Source: Okapia johnstoni (Eukaryota; Chordata; Mammalia; Artiodactyla; Giraffidae). From it: a stretch of 64,000 nucleotides of DNA. Of the stretch, positions 23,745 to 33,916 are shown piece after piece; within the stretch, counting starts at the first letter, position 1; each line of letters opens with the position of its first letter. The DNA is taken from NCBI GenBank assembly GCA_024291935.2, contig CM044320.1:32084001-32148000 (forward strand), given 5' to 3'. Both the position numbers and the translations under genes were made by a program. The notes below the pieces were generated by a model. The model was not told where the DNA came from and made no database searches. It saw nothing but the letters and a program-made list of their open reading frames with translations.

Positions 23745-23950
23745 AGTCATAATTTATTGAGTACTTGCTGTTGCCCAGGTTCCATTAGGCATTTTAGAAG
23801 ACTTATTTTAATACTCATAAAACCCGACATGGGTATTTCCTCCATTTTTCAGATAAAGGCATGAAATCTCACCATGGTAACAAGCTCCTTTAAGCTCAAG
23901 CAATTAATCGGTGGCTTTAGTCACACTTGCCGCCAAGCTGACATGACTCA
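23745..23950 (-). mobile_element. MIR SINE
   Basis: 'tttattgagtacttgctgtt', then 'aggcattttagaagacttat', then 'ttcctccatttttcagataa' is the antisense MIR order, followed by a diverged 'aagctcaagcaattaatcgg' section. Confidence 0.62.
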
Positions 23951-24094
23951 AAAAGTCACATTCTTTTTATCACAGGACATTTCTCAAGCTGCGGATTTTG
24001 GAACACTAGCTTTATGAAAACAATGAGTTACGGTGTTTGAAATAAGTGTTTGGGAAATACTGAGTTAAAGTTAAAACAAGTTTCTTTACTACCA

Positions 24095-24398
24095 ACTCAG
24101 TCAGTTGGTAAAGAATCCGCCTGCAATGCAGGATATCCCAGTTCAATTCCTGGGTTGGGAAGATCCGCTGGAGAAGGGATAGGCTACCCACTCCAGTATT
24201 CTTGGATTTCCCTTGTGACTCAGCTGGTAAAGAATCTGCCTATAATGGGGGAGACCTGAGTTCAATCCCTGGGTTGGGAAGATCCCCTAGAGAAGGGAAA
24301 GATTACCCACTCCAGTATTCTGGCCTGGAGAATTCCATGGACTACAGTCCATTGGGTCAGAAAGAGTCAGACACTACTGAGCAATTTTCACTTTCACT
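24095..24398 (+). mobile_element. Bov-tA SINE with two heads
   Basis: Two tRNA-like modules (24095-24204, 24205-24330) and the BovB-like end 'gtcagacactactgagcaat'. The 5' edge is slightly truncated or mutated. No clear duplication. Confidence 0.9.
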
Positions 24399-25499
24399 GT
24401 TCAAATGCACTGGTCATGCCCACCATGAATCCCCAGCAAAGGGATCTAGGGTCTAAGTGTCCAGCAGTTTCCAAACATGTTTTATCACAGAACTCCTTTA
24501 TTTCTGGTATAACAGGAATCTCTAAGAATTCATATTACATGGGACAGAACTCAGGAAAATCTGTACTACACATATCTACTTCAAAGTGTCCAGTAGAGAC
24601 TTTTAACAGGTGAGTTAAGCCACAGAATCACAGAGACAGAACAGTTCGAATCAAAAACTTGACTTCCTTCATCTCCAACTGTGGTCACGCAGTCCTGGTT
24701 TGTCTGTGCTGTGAACACTGGGTGGGTGACCAATTCCACCTTCACACCATTCTTAACTGGCTGAAAATTCTCCACTTTCTGACATATCTCCTTTCTCCTC
24801 CAAGTGACTCTGTGAGGTCAAGTCTTGCCACCAAAAAACAGTAAAACAAGTCTTTCACTGCAACTGGGTGTGGTCACCATATATCTCTCATGTTTATTGT
24901 GTCGTTCACAGCCAACATTCACTAACTGAAGGTTACAGTCTGTAGCGATCCAATTTCTGATGCGGTTTGGCATAAAAAATCTGGAAGCAGATTAGGGCTT
25001 CCTCATCTACACTTCATCCAAGGGTACGGCAAACGAGTCCTGTCCAGTTTTGCAGCACCCCAGGCCCTCTGCCCTGTGATATTTCTCACGCTCCCAGTCT
25101 TGGTATGGATGGAAAGAAGACACACTGCAGTTGCTACAGAGATAGGAAGCACTGCTCACCACACCTACGCAAGGGTTCTCTGAAGCTGCTTTGTGATGCA
25201 AAACAGCAGCCTTCAAAGGAGTGCTGACATGAATGTCAGGCATACCCTGATGCCTAAGGATTAGTGCAGGTTGTGTTTCAAAATGGACGTGGTTTGTGCA
25301 TGGTTTCAACCCTAGCATCACCAGACTAAAGATAACTCCTCTCTGCATCAGAAAAACTTTCTCCCTGGTGATAAAGCATTACCCCCTATCAATGTGGTCT
25401 TTTAAAAAATGGCATATGTTTCTTCTCCCTGCATTGATATAAGTAGAACAAGGAGAAGAAAAAAGAAATATAGTATGGAAATAACTGACATATTCTACT
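24399..25499. other. unassigned stretch with long minus-strand frame
   Basis: About 1.1 kb that matches no repeat I know and is less AT-rich than its surroundings. On the minus strand 25007-25348 is open for 113 codons. Just past its stop another frame reads 'DEEALICFQIFYAKPHQKL', and 24581-24775 is open in a third segment. This could be a decayed retrocopy or coding relic in shifted frames, or chance. I do not recognise the protein and see no poly-A tail or target-site duplication. Confidence 0.25.
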
Positions 25500-25650
25500 A
25501 GTTCTTTGAATGTCTGAATCCTGTGAGCATATAAACATAATCCTATACTGAGGGAAGGAATTGTGTCTCATTTATTTCTCTAATCCCCACAGTTCCTAGC
25601 AGTGATCTGTACTTAGTAGACACTCAGAAATAGCAAAATGAATTAATGAG
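25500..25650 (+). mobile_element. L2-like 3'-end fragment
   Basis: 'ttgtgtctcatttatttctc', then 'ccccacagttcctagcagtg', then 'agtagacactcagaaatagc' and 'aatgaattaatgag' follow the pattern of an L2 3' end. Confidence 0.45.
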
Positions 25651-26114
25651 TTTATTCTAATTACTTGATTAGAAAAAAAAGTAGAAAAAAATCATGGTTT
25701 AAGAAACAGACTCTCACCATTTCACTGAGACCTCTTCTTGGATAAAATTCAGGGATACCTGTAGGATCATTAGCTCCTGGGAAATGTAAAATCCCATTTA
25801 GGGTTTTCAGTAGGAATGTAGTAAAAGTGACTGTCCCTTAAATACAGAATCTGCCCAAATTATCCTACAACTATATTCTTCTTCTTGGAACTAAACACGT
25901 AATGAAACTATCTTATATTCATGATTACTTAGAAATAAGTAGAAAAAAATCACTCGTGCACACAATGTATAATTCCAAATACACTTACATGAGAATCTGA
26001 AATGTGTTTCCAATTATTATTAAGCAGTATGTCTGACTTAGGTATTCATGCTAGTTCAAGTGCAGCTGAGACCATGGCATGTTAGGTTGGCAACTACCAT
26101 AGTGATCTGCTAAA
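25651..26114. other. no recognised feature
   Basis: AT-rich; nothing recognised. Confidence 0.45.
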
Positions 26115-26260
26115 AAGCCTTACCTGTCATCTAATAAATAAGAGAACTGAAATCCGAGGGATACAATAACATTGCCTAACCTGGCCCAGCATGTTACTGG
26201 CAAAGTCCAGGATTAGAACCCAAGATTCACAGTTCCCAGCCCAATACCCCAAATTGCTCC
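26115..26260 (-). mobile_element. MIR SINE
   Basis: 'aataagagaactgaaatccg', then 'aacattgcctaacctggccc', then 'ccaggattagaacccaagat' match the antisense MIR order (gaggaaactgag ... gattcgaaccca). Confidence 0.65.
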
Positions 26261-27129
26261 TCTCCAGAGTTGATCTTTTAGCTTTTCCATACTAAATCAA
26301 CTCCAGGCCTGTGGACCAGGGAGCCTCTCCCAGTGGATCGGAGAATCAGCCTCATCAGAAACAAGGTTGTTTGCTTGTTTCTTGAAAACACATTTTTTGG
26401 CATCATCTTTTCCTAGGGCTTTGACTTAAAAATTTTTTTTCCTAATGGAGATCTTATTTGTGTTAGCATATTTTGAGAGCTAAGCAGTGTCATGGCTGTG
26501 CCTTGAGCACGGCATTAAAAGGAAGATCTGTCTGATAACCACATGTGGACAAGATGCAGAGTAGATTTAATAGTGAATTAATCCCTCAAGAATCTCACTT
26601 GAAGTTCATCAGCCTTTTCTTCTGTTATTTAGAAAATTCATTCAACTAGCTATAATCACTTATAAGACATATCCCTTAATGTGTTAGCATCATGAAATTT
26701 CTCAAACAGGCAATCCTGGTGAAAGAACAATCCAATCCTATGGTTAACCAAATTAGACTTTCTTAAAATACAGAACAATGAAGTTATGGATAGTAGGAAA
26801 ACAAAACAGAAAAAAAAAAAAAAAAAGCACTTGGTCCAGGATCTAGACCCCAGCTATAACTCTATCCTTAAAAATGGTTCACTCGGCAGCAACTTAACTA
26901 GTGCACTAACTTACAAAGAATAGTAAATCGGCGCATAATGGGAACTTTGGGTATAAAATACCTTTTAGACAGGCTTTGCTTACTTTATTTATGCGTATTT
27001 GCTTTGTTTATTTTTGTCACAAAATGTAGCAAGTATTTTTTTCAAGTTTTGTAGAATAAAGAGAGCCCTAAAACAATCTTAATAACATCCACTCCTTAGT
27101 GAAGAAAAAACCTTTCTCTTAAATTATAG
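26261..27129. other. no recognised feature
   Basis: AT-rich with a pure A run at about 26811-26826. Nothing else recognised. Confidence 0.45.
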
Positions 27130-27480
27130 CATCTCCTGGCAGGACAGCGATGAGTTCTATTTCTTCAGGGATTTTTTCCAGTTCTCCAGACTTGAAGGAA
27201 TCAACAGATGGAGGAGGAAAAAGAAGTACATGGCAGAAGTCCCTGTGTCACACTGGGTCGGCGTGGACTGCCCTGGAGTCCCTTCTGTCTGGGACAGGAG
27301 GAGGGTGAGGCTGGCTGATGCAGAGGGACAGGTCTGCTCTGTGTCTGGCCACTTAATGTCAGCTGGCAGGGGCAGGACTCCACGAGTCAGCAGCTTATCA
27401 GCCCCGGTACCCTCGGGAAAGTGCACCACTGAAGGATGGGCCCTATGGGGGCAGGACTTCATCAGCTCGACCATCTAAGT
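27130..27480. other. GC-richer block with overlapping open frames
   Basis: A local rise in GC with about ten CpG sites inside an AT-rich region. It is open on the minus strand for 105 codons (27157-27474) and on the plus strand for 82 (27230-27478). It matches no repeat or protein I recognise. A CpG count this small is not a CpG island. Candidates are a decayed retrocopy, a regulatory element, or chance composition. Confidence 0.25.
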
Positions 27481-28529
27481 TCTGCTTCCTATTATAACTC
27501 CTTTTTACAGGAGAAATGATTTCCTAGTGGTCGGGCAGGTTCAGATTTATTGCTTTACTTGCTGGCTATTGGATTAAGGAGAAAAATTCACCACCAGAAT
27601 TCCTTAGCAACGCTGAAAGGTCATTTGTTTCATCAAATTCTGTCCTTTCATTGCACTCTTTCTATCTCAAATTTCTCTAATGGTTCCTTAATAATTCTAG
27701 CATTTGGTCTCAGCAGCCTTCTCTGCATGAAACACCTGTTCCGGCAAAGTTCAAAACGCCTCGGTATTCACTAAAAACAATCTGTTTGAGGGCGTGCATT
27801 TCTAAGAATTCCAAAGTTCTTATTTCCATTGTCAGCATATCCACATTCAAGCTATTGTAAAACACACATATACATTTTAAGTATCTAGACCCTCAAGGGC
27901 TATTTTGAGGAAATTCACCCACAGAGCTACACAACTGGCACTGAAGCAGAAGAATGCTGTTTCAGTAAAAAGGATATGCGTTACTGACATCAAGTTTTTC
28001 AAAGAATAATGCTTATTTTCATTACTATCCATAATAATGGATAGTATTATGATTATTAGCTACAAAAGGCTACATTAATTTAAAAATCTGGTTCTAAGCA
28101 AGTCAGTATTTTAGTTGCATAACAGATTATATATATTAAGATAAATTTCTTACAGTTTGTTTAATTTCTAGAAACTCCAGTACATATATGATATTCTTAT
28201 TCCCCTTATTATTAATAATATGCCTAGTGTGACTTTTTGACTCCAATATACCTCTCATGATTTATGGCTTTTCACACATTTTAACTCATTTTGAGACACT
28301 GTGGTCAGTTCCATACTGTAGAGGATGTCGGTCCTTTGAGTCACCATGGCATAAAGTAAACAAATTGTGACCTGCAACTGGACAGGTTGGATGGACTTTA
28401 AGGCAAGAGTCCTCCTCTGGCCCCTACTCACACCTAGCACCCTCTGAGGGTCCTTAACCAGATGCCACCCACCCAATAAACTGCAGATGCCAGTATGTGG
28501 CACAAGTATTTAGCAACATCTCAAATGAA
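27481..28529. other. no recognised feature
   Basis: AT-rich. A 10-bp-arm hairpin is at 28023-28046. Open frames at 27550-27774 and 28255-28503 have no recognisable domain. Confidence 0.45.
28023..28046. repeat. perfect inverted repeat, 10-bp arms
   Basis: The arms 'tactatccat' (28023-28032) and 'atggatagta' (28037-28046) are exact reverse complements around a 4-base loop 'aata'. Function unknown. Confidence 0.8.
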
Positions 28530-28665
28530 AGGCAGCAAAGCACAGTGGAAGGTGGCTTTGGAGTCAGATAGATTGGGTTTAAATCCTGCTCTGACACTTA
28601 ATCTGTGAAGTAACCTTGGGCAGCTTATTTTACAGGTCTCTGACTTCCAGAGAGAAAATTAATCA
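28530..28665 (+). mobile_element. MIR SINE
   Basis: 'tggctttggagtcagataga', then 'ttgggtttaaatcctgctct', then 'gtaaccttgggcagcttatt' follow the sense MIR order closely. Confidence 0.75.
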
Positions 28666-28694
28666 TAAAGAGTTATAGTTGGGTTTTAATATGG

Positions 28695-28935
28695 TTGGCG
28701 GTCCAGAGTAGTGGTTAAAGGCCTAGCTTTCTAAGTTTCATTCTGAGCTGCCCATTTTCTAGTTGCTCAGCCTTGGGAAAGTTCACATAAATCATGCTAC
28801 GTCTTTGTTTCTTCACCTACACACGGGGGTAATGATTGTAACTCTCATAGGGTTTGGGAAGGATTAAATTTTTTAAATAAATGAAAAACCATCTTTCACA
28901 ATACTTGGCATGTGGTAAGCACTCAATACTAGCCA
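28695..28935 (+). mobile_element. MIR SINE
   Basis: A second sense MIR about 30 bp further on: 'gagtagtggttaaaggccta', then 'gttgctcagccttgggaaag', then 'ctcatagggtttgggaagga' and 'gtggtaagcactcaatact'. Nearly full length. Confidence 0.75.
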
Positions 28936-30039
28936 CTTATTTTTATGAAGTGGATCTCAAATTCCTAGCATTATTGGGTATGCCATCCTCTAGCCCAGTG
29001 TCTCTTTCATCCAAGCTTCTATCCGTGCCTTCTGTTCTGTGTTCTAAGACCACAAGGCCATAATTGGGAGAATGAAAGTCACTGCAGAGCTAGTGAAAAG
29101 AATTTATAGTTTAAAAATGTCCTTGAAAATATACTCTACTGTTCAATTTAGTAGTTCTTCGTTTAAAGCTCTTAAAACAATATCTTTGAAATATCTAATT
29201 CTTAAGCCAGATATGATGAAGAAAAAGCATACATCACTGGTCCTCTTCGCTGAAACATCTATGTTTATTTTTTAGTGAAATAGTTGTAGCTTATGTAAAC
29301 ACTTAGCAATCAAGACGCTTCTGAAGTGTTTCCCTATTTTCATTAAATATTGTTTATTCTGAAAAGGAATGCTTTATGCTTTCAGCATTACTTTTAGAAT
29401 GATACATATTTATGACATAATATACTACTTTTAGAACTTTTTTGCATTTAAGCTTCTAAAAACTATTTACATAAATTTTCCTCAAGCATTTGTGTAATTC
29501 TCTCAAGTATACTCTTTGATGATTTTACATATACATGTTCCTTTCATCTCTTAATCGCAGATTTGTTTATCTCCTCATTCAATCAGAATATTTTAGGTGA
29601 ATACTGAAATAATCATTGGCTTTTAAAAATTCATGTAATCATAGCTGGATATGGATATAAATAATACACATATTTTATTAGTTTTAAAATATACTCATTC
29701 TTTACACCAAATTTCAAACAGATGGATTTTTAAATTACTTTTGATATGCAGTTTATATTTATAAATAAAGGTGGCTTAACCCTGCTATCATCTAAAAAAA
29801 GCACATTTATAATTTATAAACTTTGCTTATAATTTATAAACTTTGAAAATGTAGAGGACTCTTCTATTTACTACTGGTACATAATTTATGCATAGATTAT
29901 ATGTATATATGTGTACATGTATGTCAAAATAATAAATATAAATATATAGTATTATGTGTTAAATTAGCAGCAGTATATGCTATTACTGTAGTCCAGGTAG
30001 TCCAGGTACAATCTTGGCATTCTCTAATCATTTTTTTCC
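28936..30039. other. long AT-rich stretch
   Basis: Very AT-rich. It holds a 20-bp tandem duplication at about 29806-29845 ('cttataatttataaactttg'). No gene or repeat family recognised. Confidence 0.5.
29806..29845. repeat. 20-bp tandem duplication
   Basis: The unit 'cttataatttataaactttg' at 29826-29845 is preceded by a near-identical copy ('tttataatttataaactttg'). Confidence 0.85.
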
Positions 30040-30476
30040 ATCCTATCCCTCCTCCTGCTATCACTACTGGTCATGCTTGTTGTACCATCTCTTCGCATGA
30101 GGTGGCCAAAGTATTGGAGCTTCAGCTTCAACATCAGTCCTTCCAATGAATACCCAGGACTGATCTCCTTTAGGATGGACTGGTTGGATCTGCTTGCAGT
30201 CCAAGGGACTCTCAAGAGTCTTCTCCAACACCACAGTTCAAAAGCATCAATTCTTCAGTGCTCAGCTTTCTTCACCGTCCAACTGTCACATCCATACATG
30301 ACCACTGGAAAAATCATAGCCTTGACTAGACAGACCTTTGTTGGCAAAGTAATGTATCTGCTTTTAAATATGCTATCTAGGTTGGTCATAACCTTCCTTC
30401 CAAGGAGTAAGCGTCTTTTAATTTCATGGCTGCAATCACCATCAGCAGTGATTTTGCAGTCCAAAAAAATAAAGTA
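30040..30476 (-). mobile_element. BovB LINE fragment
   Basis: Antisense BovB C-terminal region: 'gaggtggccaaagtattgga' (about 30099), 'ggatggactggttggatctg', 'tcacatccatacatgacca', 'gtaagcgtcttttaatttc'. It ends near 30476 ('ccaaaaaaataaagta'). The last approx. 200 bp of the element, including the ACTGA tail, are missing or unrecognisable. The sense strand no longer codes beyond a short C-terminal piece. Confidence 0.88.
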
Positions 30477-30817
30477 TGGTGCATAGAGGAAGCTAAATAC
30501 TCTTCTCCCAATGACTTCACAAATGATGCCTGGGAAGACAAATGATGCCTATTACAGATATCTCCTTTCTGTATACAGTATTTCTCGGCCATAATTCGGA
30601 GAAGGTGAGAGTTGCAAATAGGGGAATGGCACATACTCTCTTGAGTGTTTCTTTATGTGTGCAGCTGCAGCTTCCATTGATGTTAGGTTTGAAGATGTTT
30701 TTCTACACTGCATTTAGATTATGTCAAAAGGAGTCAGAGTTAATAAACACAGGCAGTGAGAAAGCTAGTATTTTTTTTTTAAACACAAGTACAAAGACCC
30801 TTTTATTCTAAGTTCGT
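30477..30817. other. no recognised feature
   Basis: A 13-bp direct repeat 'acaaatgatgcct' occurs at 30519-30531 and 30538-30550. Nothing else recognised. Confidence 0.45.
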
Positions 30818-30890
30818 GGCTCAGTACCCAGCACATATAGTGGGCACTCAAAAAATATAGATTACATGACTGACTGAATGAATGAATATA
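30818..30890 (+). mobile_element. L2/MIR-type 3' end fragment
   Basis: 'ggctcagtacccagcacata' then 'gtgggcactcaaaaaatata' then 'tgactgactgaatgaatg' is the typical 3' end of L2 and related CORE repeats in sense. Confidence 0.55.
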
Positions 30891-30952
30891 GTACTATCTT
30901 GGTTCAAGTAAAAATGAAAACTGGGGAGGATGAAACTTCTCTTCATTTCCAG

Positions 30953-31130
30953 GAATGTATCACTATGAATGCTGAAGACAGAGACGAGAACCTGGTGGCC
31001 CAGAACACATGTGCTGTTTCCCAATCATGCAAAAAGAAACTTAAGAAGTTTTCCATTAGAGAATCAGAGTCATCAACTGCTTACAGAACCCTAGTCATGG
31101 ATGGAGATCAAACAAAGAAGTTGAAGAGAG
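30953..31130 (+). CDS. candidate coding exon of unrecognised gene
   Basis: A 178-bp segment bounded by good splice motifs: a pyrimidine-rich acceptor 'cttctcttcatttccag' ending at 30952 and a consensus donor 'gtgagt' at 31131. One frame is open right through, from about 30878 to 31162, and contains an ATG at 30965. From that ATG the exon encodes 55 residues plus one base (phase 1). The peptide is charged, with two cysteines, a KKKLKK cluster, a YRTL motif and a KKLKR end. No repeat covers it. It could be an internal or first coding exon, a species-specific noncoding-RNA exon, or coincidence. I do not recognise the protein and see no partner exon. Confidence 0.25.
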
Positions 31131-31308
31131 GTGAGTTAGTCAGACATACTCATATTTCTTAATCAATAAGCTTGTGAAACAATGAAAACCTTGTTCTCAT
31201 CCTGTGGCCTCAGTAAACCCATCAATAAAGCTCCAGACTCAACAGAAAATTTGTGAAAAACAGTCTCATAATGACAGTCTGGTATTACCTAGGTCTACTG
31301 ATCATTGT

Positions 31309-31508
31309 AAGTGCTTCCCTGGTGGCTCAGTGGTAAAGAATCCACCTGCCAATGCAGGAAACTCAGGTTCACTCCCTGGGTCGGGAAGAACTCTTTGACA
31401 ACCCACTCCACTATTCTTGAAGGAGAAATCCCATGGACAGAGGAGCCTGGTGGGCTATAGTGCAAGGGGTCTCAAAAGAGTCAGACATGACTTGGTAACT
31501 AAAGAGCA
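31309..31508 (+). mobile_element. Bov-tA SINE
   Basis: Single-head Bov-tA from 'gcttccctggtggctcagtg' to 'gtcagacatgacttggtaac'. Duplications 'actgatcattgt' (31297-31308) and 'actgatcatagt' (31509-31520) differ at one base. It carries a deletion in its middle. Confidence 0.9.
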
Positions 31509-31520
31509 ACTGATCATAGT

Positions 31521-31849
31521 GCAGCTACATTTTATTAATGGCTGCTTAGGGTAAATGACACACTAAAGTCCAATAAAAACATCTTCCATACATTGAGTCA
31601 ACATTCTACACACTCTCTAAGTTTGTAACGCTTGTACTGAAAATAAATGGGCTAGGAAGCTTGGCCACTGACATTTTCTTAAAGAAAATGTCACCAGCAA
31701 TCTAACCTTCTTCACAGTCTTTCTGGACATGAGTGACCACTTTAGGAATAGCCCTACAAAGGATGCTCAGTGTACAACTGACCAGGCTCTTCTTTAGAAA
31801 AGAGAAACCCAGCTGACCTTCCTGATCTCCCCTGACGCAGCATTTGCTT
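31521..31849. other. no recognised repeat; contains a palindrome
   Basis: Nothing recognised except the near-perfect palindrome at 31669-31693. Confidence 0.45.
31669..31693. repeat. perfect 12-bp-arm palindrome
   Basis: 'tgacattttctt' (31669-31680) and 'aagaaaatgtca' (31682-31693) are exact reverse complements with a single-base spacer. It may be a remnant of a miniature inverted-repeat element or a chance hairpin. Confidence 0.85.
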
Positions 31850-32470
31850 AGACGGAAACAGTGGCTGACTTTATTTTTCTGGCCTCCAAAATCACTGCAG
31901 ATGGTGATTGCAGCAATGAAATTAAAAGATGCTTACTCCTTGGAAGGAAAGTTATGACCAACCTAGATAGTATATTAAAAAGCAGAGACATTACTTTGTC
32001 AACAAAGGTCCATCTAGTCAAGGGTATGGTTTTTCCAGTGGTCATGTATGGATGTGAAAGTTGGACTATAAAGAAAGCTGAGCGCCGAAGAATTGATGCT
32101 TTTGAACTGTGGTGTTGGAGAAGACTCTTGAGAGTCCCTTGGACTGCAAGGAGATCCAACCAGTTCATCCTAAAGATCAGTCCTGGGTGTTCATTGGAAG
32201 GACTGACTGTTGAAACTGAAACTCCAATATTTTGGCCACCTGATGCGAAGAACTGACTCACCTGAAAAGACCCTGATGCTGGGAAAGATTGAGGGCAGGA
32301 GGAGAAGGGAATGAAAGAGGATGAGATGGCTGGATGGCATCATCAACTCGATGGACATGGGTTTGGGTGGACTCTGGGAGTTGGTGATGGACAGAGAGGC
32401 CTGGTGTGCTACGGTTCATGGGGTCACAAAGAGTCGGACATGACTGAGCGACTGAACTGAACTGAACTGA
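31850..32470 (+). mobile_element. BovB LINE, 5'-truncated
   Basis: A sense BovB covering only the last 620 bp: the C-terminal coding region from 'gacggaaacagtggctgac' and the 3' tail with ACTGA repeats (to 32470). Frame 31861-32256 stays open for 131 codons and carries 'YGCESWTIKKAERRRIDAF'. It then fails through small indels. Flanks 'gcatttgc' (about 31840) and 'gcatctgc' (32472) may be a worn duplication. Confidence 0.93.
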
Positions 32471-33399
32471 TGCATCTGCATACAGTCTGTGCTGCCTAAT
32501 TCTTTCTAACTTAGTAACAAAAACATGGCAAGATGGGATATAGACCATGTTTCATGCATTTTAATGTCCTAATATTTGTGAACTTGGAATGAAATGTAAA
32601 ATATACCCAATTTGAGTAGCCTAGCATGCTGCCTGCCTGAGCATCTGTTCATTTCTAGCTTTTCTATTCTTAGACATTTCACTTCTGCTTTTAATTGTAA
32701 CTGCCACTTTTATGCTGATGGCACAAATCCTCAGGCTCTGTTTAATGACACTTGCAGTCCTGCTCCTGACCCCTGTCTCATCTAAAGTGATGGCTTAATC
32801 TCAATTGCTATTAAATTTATGTTTATACACAAGAAGTGTTTTCTTGGATAAGAGAGTTCCATTTTTTTTTAAAAAAAAGTCTTATTTCTTGTTTAATTTG
32901 TCACATTGGCTAACCAGGTCCAGAGGTTAGTCTCCAGGACTGCATAATTTTTCACTTATATCGTATTCTCTCCACATTCCATCACAGCTAAAGCCTTCAA
33001 TCACATTATCCTGTTGCACATCATGACTTTGCTTGCACATTGCCACCTACTCTATTTAATTAAATAATTTGTTGACACACTCAGATTTCTGTTTACTCTA
33101 GCCCAGGCATTCCAGCCAAGATAATTATATCTGCCTGTGGTAAAATGTTGAAGTAGGGAAAATTTTTCTTTGAACTTTCTCCCAGATGACTTATCTGCTC
33201 TATTTCCTTTTTTTTTTTTCCCCTCTATTTCATTTCCTTCCTCTCAATTTGTGAAGTGATCCTCTATTTTGGATATTCTCATCCATTCTTGATTTTAAAT
33301 ATTCTTCCTCATTGTCCTAAACCCAATTATACATTCATTATCCCTATCTGGTTAAAAAATATAAAGGAATTAGCTAAACTCCAATCCTACTATTCCCAC
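32471..33399. other. no recognised feature
   Basis: AT-rich with T-runs near 32863 and 33211. Nothing recognised. Confidence 0.45.
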
Positions 33400-33600
33400 T
33401 AAGATAATATTAATAGTAAGTAAGAAGCCTGTTGGTTCTTGAGCACTTAAGTTAGTTCAAGACTGTTGAAGATAAAGTACTTATTGAGTGTCATGGGTAC
33501 GCAATGCCCCATGGCAGGTGTTAGGGGTATGAAAGGGAATAAGACACTAGTCCTTGAATTCCCAAGGCATGAAGTCTAGTAAAGAAAAAAGACATAGACA
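33400..33600. mobile_element. L2-like old repeat
   Basis: 'ttattgagtgtcatgggtac', then 'ggtgttaggggtatgaaagg', then 'gaataagacactagtccttg' and 'aagtctagtaaagaaaaaag' follow a familiar order (life-history of 'tgtgctaggcactggggata...gaataagacatggtccctgc...agtctagtgggg') seen in ancient L2-type repeats. Confidence 0.45.
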
Positions 33601-33789
33601 TAGAAAATCATAATGTCTTATGATGAATTTCACAACAATTTTGGATCATATGGATCTAAGGAATGCAGATAATGGGCAATGACGCTGAGCCACTCTCATT
33701 TGATCTATATATTCTATGTTTTCTTTCTGAAATAGATGTTTTTCTCTGATTTTTGATTCATAGCAGTTATTGAGAAAATACCATGTGAT

Positions 33790-33916
33790 ATTTAAGGGTA
33801 GCTCTAAATATATTACATATATTAACACATCTAATTTCTCATTAAGGCTTCCAGTAAGTTGACTCTTATATCCTCACTTTATAGATGATAAAGCCAAGGC
33901 TTTATATGTAACAGAT
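33790..33916 (-). mobile_element. MIR-like fragment
   Basis: 'tattaacacatctaatttct' then 'tatcctcactttatagatga' then 'taaagccaaggct' match antisense MIR order. It is cut by the BovB that follows. Confidence 0.45.

Noticed and set aside
24540..24620. plus-strand exon ending at the 'gtgagt' at about 24609
   Set aside because: The donor-like site is present and an AG lies upstream (about 24490), but the polypyrimidine tract is poor and the open frame begins in a SINE-derived flank. Weaker than the 30953-31130 candidate.
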